Origin: an uncultured Eubacteriales bacterium
GTDB taxonomy: Bacteria; Bacillota; Clostridia; Christensenellales; CAG-917
Assembly: GCA_900545885.1 (NCBI GenBank)
Contig: URAF01000011.1
Span: forward strand, 12,061-76,060
DNA: 64,000 bases
Reading direction: 5' to 3'
The position numbers were made by a program, and so were the translations under genes. This document shows positions 1 through 9,708 of the stretch, piece after piece (the first letter of the stretch is position 1; every line of letters begins with the position of its first letter). The notes beneath the pieces are model-generated. The model saw only the letters and a list, made by a program, of their open reading frames with translations. It did not search any database and was not told where the DNA came from.

Positions 1-2703
1 ACAATCACCGACCTTAATCTCACCGAACTCGTCAGCGGCGCGGTTGCGGGTTTCCAACCGCTTGCGAAATATGCCCCGCTCGTCGGCAAGATAGTCGATT
101 ATCTCGTGGACAGCATTCTCTACGACCTCTATCCCGACGGCGAATACCCCTACAACGGCAATGTTTATCCCAACGCAATCGAATACGTAAAAGCCGTTGC
201 GGGAACTTTGCTCAACCTCGAATTCGGGCAAGACGGTCACAAACTCACTCTTTCCGAAATGGCGTCCTTCATAATGATGGCGCACACTTCGGGCACCGAA
301 CCCACCACGGACGACATATACGGCGGCGAACTCGACAAAATCACGGGAACAGCGTCTTCCGTTATGACAACCGACCCCGTTTACCGCGCTATGTTTGTCG
401 CGGCACTCAAAGATTTCTCCGACAAGTGCGACAGCGGCGAACTTGCCGAAACGTTGGTCACAACCCTGCTCGATCCCATTTACAGCAACGAAGACTCTTT
501 GCTTCGCACTTTGCTTAATTACAGGTTCGACCTTACTAAAATCGAGGGTGGATTGACTGACGAAGAAGAGGAAACTCTCACGGAACTTTTCGACACTCTC
601 GAAAGCCTTTTGAACATTCTGCTCGGTTCGGACCTCAACATCACGCTCAAAGCCGACAACATCACAATCGGCAACCTTATGCCCGTACTCTGGCCCGTCC
701 TGCAAGGGTTCCTCAATTCTTCGCTCGGACTTTACATCAACGGAGCCGACATTTTCGAAGGTGTCGACGGACTGCTCGACGACTATCTCACGGAAAGTTT
801 CTACGTCGGACTCAGCGGAATTGCCAAAAACATCGTTGTTGCATTCGCAACCGACGACGAAAAAGACACGGACGACATTTTCAATCCGCAAAATCCTTAC
901 GTGCTTACACCTCACGAAGGCTATGCGGAAAAATACGCCGCTCTCGGCTGCGGGCAACTTACGTATGTAAGCAGTCTGCCCGTATCCGCGGAGTTCAATC
1001 CCGCAACGCAGGAAAACGGACGTCTTCCTTCCGCGTTGACTGCCAATTTCAGCACGGAAGAAAACAAAGGCGGCAACGAATTCAAGCTGTCGTTCTATAC
1101 GGCGGAAGAAATAGGCGCGGAAGTTGTTCTCTATGACAACGGCGGCAACGTCATCGAAACCGTCAGAATTACGACCGCAGACCTCGAAGACTCTACAAAC
1201 AAAGAATACCGCACTACTTCCAAAAATGGCGAACATATCCTGCTTAACGGCGAAACCCGCGCGCAGTATATTCCGCTTATCGACCTTGGACTGCTCTGCA
1301 TTCAGCACACCGAAGTCACCAAAGAAGTCACGGTTACTATCGACGGCAAAGAAGAAGTTGTCGAACAGAACCTCACATATCTCGACCGCGACAACGCAGA
1401 CGGCAACAGCGTCGTTTACAAAAACCGCTTTACCGTCACGTTCTACGGACTCGAACCCGGCAAGGATTACGGTTACGAAGTACGCGGCGTATACGGTGAC
1501 GGCGACAGCGCGGTTACGTTCGGACTTGCGGAAAGCATAGGCGAAGAACACTTTGCGTTCTCCACCGCTCCTGACAAAACCGTGACCGACTTCGATTTCG
1601 TTGCCATTGCCGATATGCAGGGAATGATTGAGTCCATGTACGAAACGGCGGCGGACACTCTCTCCGCAATCAAAGCGAACACCGACAGCATAGACTTCGT
1701 TCTCAATGCGGGCGATATGGCGGACAACGGCAAGAACTTCTATCAATGGCAATGGGCACTCAACCACAACCTCGATTTCTTCGCGAACACATCCACGTTC
1801 ACCGCGGCGGGCAACCACGAGGACGGAACGTACGCCCTTGATAAGTTCTACGAGTACAACGTTCCCGAAGGCACCGTTCAGAGCGGCGAAACGGGATTGT
1901 TCTACTCCTTCGATTACGCAACCGCACACATTATCGTTCTGGACACCAACGACACCACCGCGGAAAAAGGTCTGAACGAAGCGCAATACAACTGGCTGCG
2001 TAACGACCTTATCAAGAACGTCGGAAAGAGCGAATGGACGTTTGTGCTTATGCACAAGAGCCTGTATTCGGGCGGTTCGCACTCTTACGACGCCGAAGTC
2101 GTCACCATGCGCAAGCAACTCGAATATCTCTTCTACACCTACGGAGTCGACATCGTATTCGGCGGACACGACCACACTTACAGCGTGACTAAGTTCCTCG
2201 ACGGCGACGGAAACATATCTTCGCGCAAGTTCGAAAACGACGAAAAGATATACTCTTCCGACAAAGGCGTGGCGTATGTAACGCTCGGAACAGTGGGTAC
2301 GAAATTCTACGACTACAACAGCAACCCCGAAACCGAAAGCAAGTTCAACAAACGTCTCAGCGAAACGGAAACGCTCACCCAACCCACATTCGTCAAAATC
2401 TCCGTACGCGGCGACGAGCTGACTTATAAGGGATACACGGTGAACACGGACGGAACGGTCTCCGAAATCTTCCACGATGTCGACGACCCCGACCCCGCAA
2501 CGCCTTCGACAGGCGGCGATAACGGCACGCCCGACGACAACGGACTGTACGTCAAGATATTCGTGCCCATTGCGGTTATACTTGTCGTTGCAGGCGTTGT
2601 GACGGCGGTTGTAATCGTACTCCGCAAGAAAAAGGCGGCGGCTCAAAGCGCGAAGAGTAAAGGCGGCGCACCCTTGAAACAAAACAAAGATAATAAAAAA
2701 TAA
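1..2703 (+). CDS. Membrane-anchored metallophosphoesterase, 5' end outside window
   Basis: The frame is open from base 1, so the true start lies upstream and the GTG at 106 need not be used. From that GTG the protein has 865 residues. The N-terminal ~300 residues are of no recognised family. A beta-sandwich resembling a purple-acid-phosphatase N-terminal domain follows at about 310-500. The calcineurin-like phosphoesterase domain (about 515-790) shows the metal motifs in order: ADMQG, GDMADNG, GNHED, MHKS and GGHDHTYS. A Pro/Asp-rich linker leads to one transmembrane helix (about 823-845) and a Lys-rich tail, so the catalytic domain is probably extracytoplasmic and anchored at its C terminus. 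The substrate cannot be told; phosphomonoesters or diesters are usual for the family. Confidence 0.85.
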   Translation, partial: TITDLNLTELVSGAVAGFQPLAKYAPLVGKIVDYLVDSILYDLYPDGEYPYNGNVYPNAIEYVKAVAGTLLNLEFGQDGHKLTLSEMASFIMMAHTSGTEPTTDDIYGGELDKITGTASSVMTTDPVYRAMFVAALKDFSDKCDSGELAETLVTTLLDPIYSNEDSLLRTLLNYRFDLTKIEGGLTDEEEETLTELFDTLESLLNILLGSDLNITLKADNITIGNLMPVLWPVLQGFLNSSLGLYINGADIFEGVDGLLDDYLTESFYVGLSGIAKNIVVAFATDDEKDTDDIFNPQNPYVLTPHEGYAEKYAALGCGQLTYVSSLPVSAEFNPATQENGRLPSALTANFSTEENKGGNEFKLSFYTAEEIGAEVVLYDNGGNVIETVRITTADLEDSTNKEYRTTSKNGEHILLNGETRAQYIPLIDLGLLCIQHTEVTKEVTVTIDGKEEVVEQNLTYLDRDNADGNSVVYKNRFTVTFYGLEPGKDYGYEVRGVYGDGDSAVTFGLAESIGEEHFAFSTAPDKTVTDFDFVAIADMQGMIESMYETAADTLSAIKANTDSIDFVLNAGDMADNGKNFYQWQWALNHNLDFFANTSTFTAAGNHEDGTYALDKFYEYNVPEGTVQSGETGLFYSFDYATAHIIVLDTNDTTAEKGLNEAQYNWLRNDLIKNVGKSEWTFVLMHKSLYSGGSHSYDAEVVTMRKQLEYLFYTYGVDIVFGGHDHTYSVTKFLDGDGNISSRKFENDEKIYSSDKGVAYVTLGTVGTKFYDYNSNPETESKFNKRLSETETLTQPTFVKISVRGDELTYKGYTVNTDGTVSEIFHDVDDPDPATPSTGGDNGTPDDNGLYVKIFVPIAVILVVAGVVTAVVIVLRKKKAAAQSAKSKGGAPLKQNKDNKK

Positions 2704-2784
2704 ATTAAATTTATGCCGCAGAAAAGTCGATTTTATTGACTTTTTAAGGAAAGTTTATCAAAATATAAATGTTAAGTTTGTCTA

Positions 2785-2805
2785 CGGGAGCGTTTTACGC
2801 TCCCG
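2785..2805 (+). promoter_or_regulatory. Hairpin in leader of the MMPL gene
   Basis: A perfect inverted repeat, CGGGAGCGT-TTT-ACGCTCCCG, lies between the phosphoesterase stop and the MMPL start. No T-run follows on the plus strand, so it is a weak terminator candidate and could instead be an intercistronic stem. Confidence 0.4.
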
Positions 2806-2832
2806 CATACTAATGTTGTGGAAAGGTGAATT

Positions 2833-5496
2833 GTGGGAAAAGGTATTGTTAAAGCACGTTACATAATTCTGGCGGTTTTCGTTGCTCTCATAGTCGTTTC
2901 GGTAATTTTCCTGCCGAAAATGATAAGCAAAGTCAATTATGACTTGACCTCTTATCTGCCCGAAGGGTACGAAACGAGAGACGGCTACGAATTCCTTTCA
3001 GAAACCTTCAACATTCACGGCGACGTCGAAATAGGCGTCGAAACTTCGCGTGAAAAAATGTCCAAGGCTGCCGAAAGAATTTTCGCGCTCGACGGCGTCA
3101 CCAACACCGTATGGGCGGAATATCTCGAAATGCTCGTTCAGTTCGGTGTGTACTCTCCCGACTCCGAGGAATTCGGCGCACTTTACGACGTGCTTACCGA
3201 CGCCCCCGTGCCGACGATTGACAGCGAAGGCAACTTCGTTTACGACCAGGGCACCTACAACTGGGCGTTGCTTATAACCCTCAAATATCCCCCGTCCTCA
3301 CAGGAAGCAATCAAAATTTACGGACAAATCGTCGATATACTGAACGAAGAAGTAGGTGAAAACAACTTTGCCGCAAGCGGTATGACCGAACAGGCGAACG
3401 CGCTTTACGAAACCGTTTTCGACGAAATCTGGCTTTACTGTCTCATCGCGGGTATAGTCGTTCTGATTATCCTGCTCGTCACCACCAATTCCCTCATCGA
3501 ACCCATAGTTCTTCTGCTCACAATGGTGATTTCCATAATCATCAACATGGGCACGAACGTTATATTCCCGTCTACTTCGATAATCACGTTTGCCTGCGGC
3601 GCAATTCTGCAACTGGGGCTCAGCATGGACTATGCGATATTCCTTTTGCACCAGTACCGTGCCGAACTTCGCAGCAATCTCGACCCCAAACAGGCGCTTG
3701 CCGCGGCAATTCCCAAGTCTGCAAAAGCCGTTGCGTCCAGCGCGCTCACAACGGTATGCGGCTTTCTCGCTCTGCTCTGCATGCAGTTTGAAATAGGCAC
3801 CGACCTCGGTCTGACTCTTGCAAAAGGTATCCTGTGCTCTTTGCTCACCGTCATTTTCCTGCAACCCTGCCTCATGCTGCTCATGAACAAAGCGCACATG
3901 AAAACCCAGCACAAGTGCCTCGACTTCCACTTCCGCGCACCCGTCAAACGTTGTATCCGCGACAGAAAATGGGCGGTCGGAGTTGTCGCACTGCTTTTCA
4001 TTCCTGCGCTTGTTGCGTCGAATTTCCTGCACTATAACTATGTCAAGTTTATGCCAGACAAGGACGATACCAGCGTCAAATATTCCATGGCAAAAGAACT
4101 CGGCAATCAGGTTATGGTCGTCGTTCCCAACGAGCTCATTGACGCAAACGGCAACCCAATTCTCGACGAAAACGGATATCACCAATACCTGATTGAGGAA
4201 AACTACGACTTCGTCGAGAAATTGCAACAACTCGGCGCAGAAAAAGTCACCGTCGAATATAAAGGCGAAAATATCACAGTCGACAAGATTTCCTTTATGC
4301 TGGGAATGTATGTGATGTTCCCCGAAGACGGAACGCTCAAAATCACCGTAAGCGACACGAAAACGCTTACTCTAACTCTCCCGCAGATGTTGAAACTCGT
4401 TGACGTGTTCAACATGTTCCAAGGCGGGGAATCGCCCAACTACGCTGAAATCGTCCAAAAAATCAACGAAATTATCGCCCCGCAAGAACTTAACATAATT
4501 GAACTTATGAAGCTTGCAGGTTCCGGTATGACCGAACAGATGTCCATGCTGCAAAGCTATATGAGCGGCGGATATACCATGTACACGGTCGGTATCACCT
4601 ACCCCGAAATCGACAACGAAAGCCAGACGAGTTTTGACATTCTGGACGAAATCAAAGCCATTGCAAACGACACCTTCGGCGATACGGGTATGCGTTGTTA
4701 CTTCACGGGTTACACACAAGGCGCATACGACTTCGCGGCAGTCACACCCAACGACTATACGCTGGCCACAATCATATCCATTGTCGCAATACTCGCAATC
4801 CTCATCGTAACGCTCGGCGGCATAAAATTCCCCGTGCTGCTCGTTGCGCTCATCGAATTCGGAATATGGGTCAACCTCGCAATGCAGTTTATCTTTGCTG
4901 GCGGCGGCGTAAACTTTATGTCCTACCTCGTAATAAGCGCGGTACAGCTCGGCGCGACGGTGGACTACGCAATTCTCATCACGACCAAATACTGCAACCT
5001 GCGCAAGCGTTTCGAACCCCGTCAGGCTTCGTATATGGCCACCACAAGCTCCGTAATGTCGGTTATGACTTCCGCACTTATAATGGCGGGAGCGTGCTTC
5101 AGCGTCTATTTCGTAACGTCAAACCTCATCATCAAGGAAATGACCTTCCTTATGGCACGCGGTTCGATAATAAGCGCAATACTGGTCATTTTCGTACTGC
5201 CCGCTCTGCTGGTAGTCGCCGACAAAATCCGCGGAAACGAACTGCACATCATGCGTACGCCTTTCCTGCGTCCCTACAACCGCAAACGCGTTCAGAAGTA
5301 TGTGCCTGTACTGGTTGACGCAAACGGCGAAACGATAGCCGAAACCAACCCCGTCAAAATGACCAAAGACGAACGCCGTGCCGCACGCGCACGTGCAAAA
5401 GAAGAAAAAGCGGCGGCAAACTCTGCGAAAAAGGCTGCCCGCCTTGCAAGAAAAGAAGCGAAAAACGCAAGGAAAGGCAATAGAACGGACACCTAA
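2833..5496 (+). CDS. MMPL/RND-family membrane transporter
   Basis: 887-residue polytopic protein. The start is GTG with GGAAAGG a few bases upstream. It has the duplicated RND layout: TM1 at about residues 8-28, an extracytoplasmic domain, a five-to-six helix bundle at about 200-340, a second soluble domain at about 395-630, and a second bundle at about 640-820. Conserved Asp-containing helix stretches read LGLSMDYAIFLLHQYR and LGATVDYAILITTKY, the equivalents of the proton-relay Asp-Tyr pair of MMPL/HpnN proteins. The C terminus is a long Lys/Arg/Ala-rich cytoplasmic tail (about 845-887). MMPL proteins export lipids or hydrophobic molecules by proton motive force; the cargo here is unknown. 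It is followed by a strong terminator. Confidence 0.85.
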   Translation: MGKGIVKARYIILAVFVALIVVSVIFLPKMISKVNYDLTSYLPEGYETRDGYEFLSETFNIHGDVEIGVETSREKMSKAAERIFALDGVTNTVWAEYLEMLVQFGVYSPDSEEFGALYDVLTDAPVPTIDSEGNFVYDQGTYNWALLITLKYPPSSQEAIKIYGQIVDILNEEVGENNFAASGMTEQANALYETVFDEIWLYCLIAGIVVLIILLVTTNSLIEPIVLLLTMVISIIINMGTNVIFPSTSIITFACGAILQLGLSMDYAIFLLHQYRAELRSNLDPKQALAAAIPKSAKAVASSALTTVCGFLALLCMQFEIGTDLGLTLAKGILCSLLTVIFLQPCLMLLMNKAHMKTQHKCLDFHFRAPVKRCIRDRKWAVGVVALLFIPALVASNFLHYNYVKFMPDKDDTSVKYSMAKELGNQVMVVVPNELIDANGNPILDENGYHQYLIEENYDFVEKLQQLGAEKVTVEYKGENITVDKISFMLGMYVMFPEDGTLKITVSDTKTLTLTLPQMLKLVDVFNMFQGGESPNYAEIVQKINEIIAPQELNIIELMKLAGSGMTEQMSMLQSYMSGGYTMYTVGITYPEIDNESQTSFDILDEIKAIANDTFGDTGMRCYFTGYTQGAYDFAAVTPNDYTLATIISIVAILAILIVTLGGIKFPVLLVALIEFGIWVNLAMQFIFAGGGVNFMSYLVISAVQLGATVDYAILITTKYCNLRKRFEPRQASYMATTSSVMSVMTSALIMAGACFSVYFVTSNLIIKEMTFLMARGSIISAILVIFVLPALLVVADKIRGNELHIMRTPFLRPYNRKRVQKYVPVLVDANGETIAETNPVKMTKDERRAARARAKEEKAAANSAKKAARLARKEAKNARKGNRTDT

Positions 5497-5581
5497 ACAA
5501 CAAACAACCGTGGTTGCTTTCCGTTGCTCTCGCGCACAATTTAACGTGCTTGTATTCTCGCAAATATCTTAAACCACCACA

Positions 5582-5613
5582 AAAGCCCTTTCAGACGTAA
5601 AGGGCTTTTTTAT
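5582..5613 (+). terminator. Rho-independent terminator after MMPL gene
   Basis: AAAGCCCTTT and AAAGGGCTTT arms around a short loop, followed by a T-run, 85 bases after the MMPL stop. Confidence 0.8.
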
Positions 5614-5693
5614 TTGCGGAAAAACAAAAAACGCCAAACCCAAAAAACGGCAATGCATAGAAATCAGTAATGCATAGAAATCAAATGACAAAA

Positions 5694-5729
5694 AAAACGC
5701 CGAACTGTTTGGTTCGGCGTTTTTTGTTT
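5694..5729. terminator. Bidirectional terminator between MMPL gene and hyd operon
   Basis: ACGCCGAAC/GTTCGGCGT stem with an A-run before and a T-run after it. It can end the hydrogenase operon on the minus strand as well as plus-strand read-through. Confidence 0.8.
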
Positions 5730-5798
5730 TGATGTGAAACGACTGTTTTGATTGAGCCACTACACCGCGCCTTTTATGCGGGCTGTGACGTCAGCGCG

Positions 5799-7538
5799 TC
5801 AGTAGTTGTTGCGCGGCATATACTTGGTGTGCAGCAATTCGTGCGCGAGGTGGCTGTTGGGTTTGCCGAGGAACTCGTCGTAAAGTTCTTTGACTGCGGG
5901 GTTCTCGTGCGACTTGCGGAGCGACATTTTCTTGTCAGTTGCGTAAATCGCCTTTGCGCGTTCCGCTCTGATGTCGGTATTGTTGCGTACAAACGCGCTC
6001 TTGATAGGTTGTCCGCCGCCGTTCACGCAACCGCCGGGGCAAGACATTATTTCGATGAAGTGATAGTCGGCTTCGCCCGCTCTCACCTTTTCCATAATCT
6101 TTCTTGCGTTTGCAAGTCCGCTTGCGACTGCGACTTTAACAACCGTGCCGTTGATGTCGTAGGTGGCTTCTTTGATACCTTCGGTACCTCTGACTTCCTT
6201 GAAATCGAGAGACGGCGCTTCCTTACCTGCAACGATTTCGTAAACCGTGCGGAGTGCGGCTTCCATAACACCGCCCGTCGCACCGAAGAGCAAACCTGCG
6301 CCCGACGCAATGCCGAGAGGTGCGTCGAAGTCTTCGTCGGGAAGTTCGTTGAAGATTATGCCGCAACGTTTGATGAGTTTTGCAAGTTCACGCGTCGTAA
6401 TTGCAATGTCGATGTCGGGTACGCCCGCCGCATTCTGGGCGGCTCTGCCCTTTTCGAATTTCTTCGCAGTGCAAGGCATAACGGAAACGACAACGATATC
6501 TTCGGGTTCCCAGCCCATTTTTTCGGCGTAATAGGTTTTGACGACCGCGCCGAACATCTGTTGAGGCGATTTGCAGGTGGAAAGATTGGGGAGCAAATCG
6601 GGGAAATTGTGTTCGCAGAACTTAATCCATGCGGGAGAACAGCTCGTAACCATGGGAAGTACGCCGCCTTTCTGCAATCTGCCGAGGAATTCCGTTCCTT
6701 CTTCCATAATGGTAAGGTCTGCCGCGAAATCGACGTCGAATACGTTGGCAAAGCCCATTCTGCGGAGTGCCGCGACCATTTTGCCCTGAACGTTGGTGCC
6801 CATGGGATAGCCGAACTCTTCGCCGAGGCCTACTCTGACGGAAGGTGCAACACCTACGACAACGTGTTTAGTCGCGTCGTTAAGCGCGTCGAGAACGTCG
6901 TCGATTTCCTCTCTTTCGGTAAGTGCGCCGACGGGGCAAACCGCGATACATTGACCGCAACCCACGCAAGGAACTTCGGAAAGGGGTTTTTCAAACGCAC
7001 AGCCGATGTGCGTGTCGAAACCGCGTGCGTTTGCACCTATAACCGCAACGGACTGGTACTGCGCGCACGCCGCGACGCATCTGCGGCAAAGTACGCATTT
7101 GTTGTTGTCGCGCACGATATAAGGCGTGGACATGTCGATGTTGTACTTGTTCTTTACGCCCGCGTACTTGTGGCTGTCGCAACCGAGGTCAAGTGCCAGT
7201 TTCTGCAATTCGCAGTTGTTGTTGCGCACGCAGGACAAGCAGTTTTGTTCGTGGTCGGAAAGTATGAGTTCGACCGTGGTTTTGCGGGAATCCATGACTT
7301 TCTTGGTGTTGGTAAAGACTTCCATGCCTTCGCTTACGGGATAGACACAGGCGGCAACAAGGCTTCTTGCGCCTTTGACTTCGCAAACACAGACGCGGCA
7401 AGCGCCGATTGCATTGATGTCTTTGAGATAGCAAAGAGTGGGAATTTTGACGCCCGCCTGCTTTGCGGCTTGCAGTATCGTAATCCCTTCGTCGACCTGA
7501 ACGGGAATATTGTTGATTTTGATATTGACTTTTGCCAT
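5799..7538 (-). CDS. hydA: NADH-linked [FeFe]-hydrogenase catalytic subunit HydA
   Basis: 579 residues from the ATG at 7538, chosen over the upstream in-frame start because AAGGAG precedes it. Domains in order: N-terminal [2Fe-2S] (Cys in CYLKDINAIGACRVC), His-ligated [4Fe-4S] (DHEQNCLSC), two ferredoxin [4Fe-4S] clusters (CVLCRRCVAAC and CVGCGQCIAVCPVG), then the H-cluster domain with L1 TSCSPAW (~298), L2 MPCTAKKFE (~354) and L3 MSCPGGCVNGGGQP (~498), then the small-subunit-like tail. All four H-cluster cysteines are present. With HydB and HydC it should form the trimeric cytoplasmic hydrogenase that makes H2 from NADH and reduced ferredoxin (electron confurcation) or runs in reverse. It is the last gene of the operon. 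Confidence 0.95.
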   Translation of the reverse strand: MAKVNIKINNIPVQVDEGITILQAAKQAGVKIPTLCYLKDINAIGACRVCVCEVKGARSLVAACVYPVSEGMEVFTNTKKVMDSRKTTVELILSDHEQNCLSCVRNNNCELQKLALDLGCDSHKYAGVKNKYNIDMSTPYIVRDNNKCVLCRRCVAACAQYQSVAVIGANARGFDTHIGCAFEKPLSEVPCVGCGQCIAVCPVGALTEREEIDDVLDALNDATKHVVVGVAPSVRVGLGEEFGYPMGTNVQGKMVAALRRMGFANVFDVDFAADLTIMEEGTEFLGRLQKGGVLPMVTSCSPAWIKFCEHNFPDLLPNLSTCKSPQQMFGAVVKTYYAEKMGWEPEDIVVVSVMPCTAKKFEKGRAAQNAAGVPDIDIAITTRELAKLIKRCGIIFNELPDEDFDAPLGIASGAGLLFGATGGVMEAALRTVYEIVAGKEAPSLDFKEVRGTEGIKEATYDINGTVVKVAVASGLANARKIMEKVRAGEADYHFIEIMSCPGGCVNGGGQPIKSAFVRNNTDIRAERAKAIYATDKKMSLRKSHENPAVKELYDEFLGKPNSHLAHELLHTKYMPRNNY

Positions 7539-7542
7539 ACTA

Positions 7543-9327
7543 CTACTCCTTGACAATGGCGTTGAAACGGCAGGTTTCAACACAGAGTCCGCACTTGATA
7601 CACTTCATCGGGTCGATGGTGAACTTGGACTTGATTTCGCCCGAGATTGCGCCGACGGGGCACTTTCTCGCGCAAGCGGAACAGCCTTTGCACGCGTCCG
7701 TAATCGTGTAACGCACAAGCCCTTTGCAAACGTGGCAGGGGCATTTCTTGTCCACGACGTGAGCGACGTACTCGTCTCTGAAATAACGCAGTGTGGAAAG
7801 AACGGGGTTGGGAGCCGTCTGACCGAGACCGCACAGAGAGTTCGCTTTGATGTAATAGCAAAGGTTTTCCATATCTTCGAGGTCTTGGAGAGTTCCCTTG
7901 CCCGAGGTGATTTTTTCGAGGTATTCAAGCAGTCTGCGGTTGCCGATACGGCAGGGAGTGCACTTGCCGCAGCTTTCGTCGACGGTGAATTCGAGGAAGA
8001 ATTTCGCGATGTCGACCATGCAGTTGTCCTCGTCCATGACTATCATACCGCCCGAACCCATCATCGAACCAATGGAAATGAGGTTGTCATAGTCAATGGG
8101 AATGTCAAAATGTTCTGCGGGGATACAGCCGCCCGAAGGACCGCCCGTCTGCGCCGCTTTGAAGTGTTTGCCGTTGGGGATACCGCCGCCGATGTCCTCG
8201 ATGACTTCGCGGAGAGTGGTTCCCATGGGGATTTCGACAAGACCCGTGTTGGTGATTTTGCCGCCGAGTGCGAAAACTTTGGTGCCCTTGGACTTTTCGG
8301 TGCCCATGGAAGCAAACCAGTCGGCGCCTTTCAGTATAATCTGGCAAACGTTTGCGTAGGTTTCGACGTTGTTGAGAATGGTGGGTTTGCCGAACAGACC
8401 TTTGACGGCAGGGAACGGAGGACGAGGACGAGGTTCGCCGCGGTGACCTTCGATGGAGGTCATAAGCGCGGTTTCTTCGCCGCATACAAACGCGCCCGCA
8501 CCGAGACGTATGTCAAGGTCGAAGTCAAATCCCGTGTCGAGAATGTTCTTGCCGAGCAAACCGTATTCTTTGGCTTGTTTGAGTGCTATTTTCAGACGCT
8601 GAACGGCAATGGGATACTCCGCTCTGACGTAAATATAACCCTGATGTGCGCCGATTGCGTAGCCCGCGATAGCCATTGCTTCGAGAACTGCGTGGGGGTC
8701 GCCTTCCAGAATGGAACGGTCCATAAACGCACCGGGGTCGCCTTCGTCCGCGTTGCAGCACACGTACTTGATTTCGCCGGGGCTGTTCGCCGCAAACTGC
8801 CATTTGAGACCGGTGGGGAATCCGCCGCCGCCGCGTCCGCGCAGTCCCGACGCCTTGATGATGTCGATAACCTGTTGCGGAGTGAGTTCGGTAAGGCACT
8901 TGATGAGAGCCTGATATCCGTCAAACGCTATGTATTCGTCGATTTCCTCGGGGTTGATTACGCCGCAGTTACGGAGAGCGACTCGGGTTTGCTTTTTATA
9001 GAAATTGGTTTCGGAGAGAGCTTTGACTGAATGCTGGTCGGACTTTTCTTTGTACAGAAGACGCTGAACGAGTCTGCCCTTGACGATGTGTTCGTCGATG
9101 ATTTCGCCGACGTCCTCGACGCGCATACCGCTGTAAAACGCGCCTTCGGGATACACGATGACGATGGGACCGACGGCACAAAGACCGAAGCAACCCGTGC
9201 CGATTACGGCAACTTCGTTTTCGAGCCCTTTTTCTTTGATGAGGGTCTCGAATTCCTTTTTGATGGCGCCGCTGTTGTTGGAATGACAACCGGTACCGCC
9301 GCAAACCAAAATATGACTTCTTACCAT
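7543..9327 (-). CDS. hydB: Hydrogenase NADH-binding subunit HydB (NuoF-like)
   Basis: 594 residues, AAGGAG before the ATG. The N-terminal thioredoxin-like [2Fe-2S] domain carries CGGTGCHSNNS and CFGLC. The NuoF core has the FMN/NADH glycine motifs GRGGGGFPTGLKW and LGAGAFVCGEETAL and the [4Fe-4S] motif ESCGKCTPCRIGNRRL. The C terminus adds two ferredoxin clusters (CKGCSACARKCPVG and CIKCGLCVETC). This is the flavin subunit that exchanges electrons with NAD(H) in HydABC. It stops 4 bases before hydA starts and is preceded by a small [2Fe-2S] protein. Confidence 0.95.
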   Translation of the reverse strand: MVRSHILVCGGTGCHSNNSGAIKKEFETLIKEKGLENEVAVIGTGCFGLCAVGPIVIVYPEGAFYSGMRVEDVGEIIDEHIVKGRLVQRLLYKEKSDQHSVKALSETNFYKKQTRVALRNCGVINPEEIDEYIAFDGYQALIKCLTELTPQQVIDIIKASGLRGRGGGGFPTGLKWQFAANSPGEIKYVCCNADEGDPGAFMDRSILEGDPHAVLEAMAIAGYAIGAHQGYIYVRAEYPIAVQRLKIALKQAKEYGLLGKNILDTGFDFDLDIRLGAGAFVCGEETALMTSIEGHRGEPRPRPPFPAVKGLFGKPTILNNVETYANVCQIILKGADWFASMGTEKSKGTKVFALGGKITNTGLVEIPMGTTLREVIEDIGGGIPNGKHFKAAQTGGPSGGCIPAEHFDIPIDYDNLISIGSMMGSGGMIVMDEDNCMVDIAKFFLEFTVDESCGKCTPCRIGNRRLLEYLEKITSGKGTLQDLEDMENLCYYIKANSLCGLGQTAPNPVLSTLRYFRDEYVAHVVDKKCPCHVCKGLVRYTITDACKGCSACARKCPVGAISGEIKSKFTIDPMKCIKCGLCVETCRFNAIVKE

Positions 9328-9336
9328 AATTTCTCC

Positions 9337-9708
9337 TTACGCTTTGTCAATCAGGTATTCCGTGCAGATATTGCCGTTGACGATGTGATTGGCGACGATT
9401 TTGCGTGCCTTGTCGGGGTCAACGTGCACGTAGGTGACGGTTTCTTCGCCGGGAATGCAGACCTCGACGATAGGTTCGAGCGCGCACATACCGAGGCAAC
9501 CCGTACGGGTAACTTTGACGTTCCTCAGCTGGCGAGCGGCGACGTCGTCGACGAACGCGTTGAAAACGGGACGGGCTCCCGCGGAAATTCCGCAGGTTGC
9601 CATACCGACGACGATACGGATTTCCTGTTCGGCATCCATGTTGTCGCGGAGAACGATTTGCGGTTTCATTTTGTCGCGGATAGCCTTGATGTCGGCTATT
9701 GTTTTCAT
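9337..9708 (-). CDS. Thioredoxin-like [2Fe-2S] ferredoxin of the hydrogenase operon
   Basis: 123 residues. Four cysteines are arranged as in thioredoxin-fold [2Fe-2S] ferredoxins: GMATCGISAGA, then TGCLGMC. It resembles the C-terminal half of NuoE and the N-terminal domain of HydB and probably carries electrons to or within the hydrogenase. ATGA overlap with the upstream ATPase gene implies translational coupling. A separate full-length NuoE (HydC) starts the operon, so this protein is an additional component rather than its replacement. Confidence 0.85.
   Translation of the reverse strand: MKTIADIKAIRDKMKPQIVLRDNMDAEQEIRIVVGMATCGISAGARPVFNAFVDDVAARQLRNVKVTRTGCLGMCALEPIVEVCIPGEETVTYVHVDPDKARKIVANHIVNGNICTEYLIDKA

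Larger units (their letters stand above)
5497..5798. other. Convergent intergenic region with terminators and a short direct repeat
   Basis: This 302-bp gap between the plus-strand transporter and the minus-strand hydA holds two terminators and a 15-bp direct repeat (AATGCATAGAAATCA at 5652-5666 and 5669-5683). No credible gene was seen. Confidence 0.6.

Noticed and set aside
5748..9030. Plus-strand frames of 601 and 506 codons opposite hydA and hydB
   Set aside because: Shadows of the hydrogenase genes, with His/Arg/Val-rich sequence and no domain.
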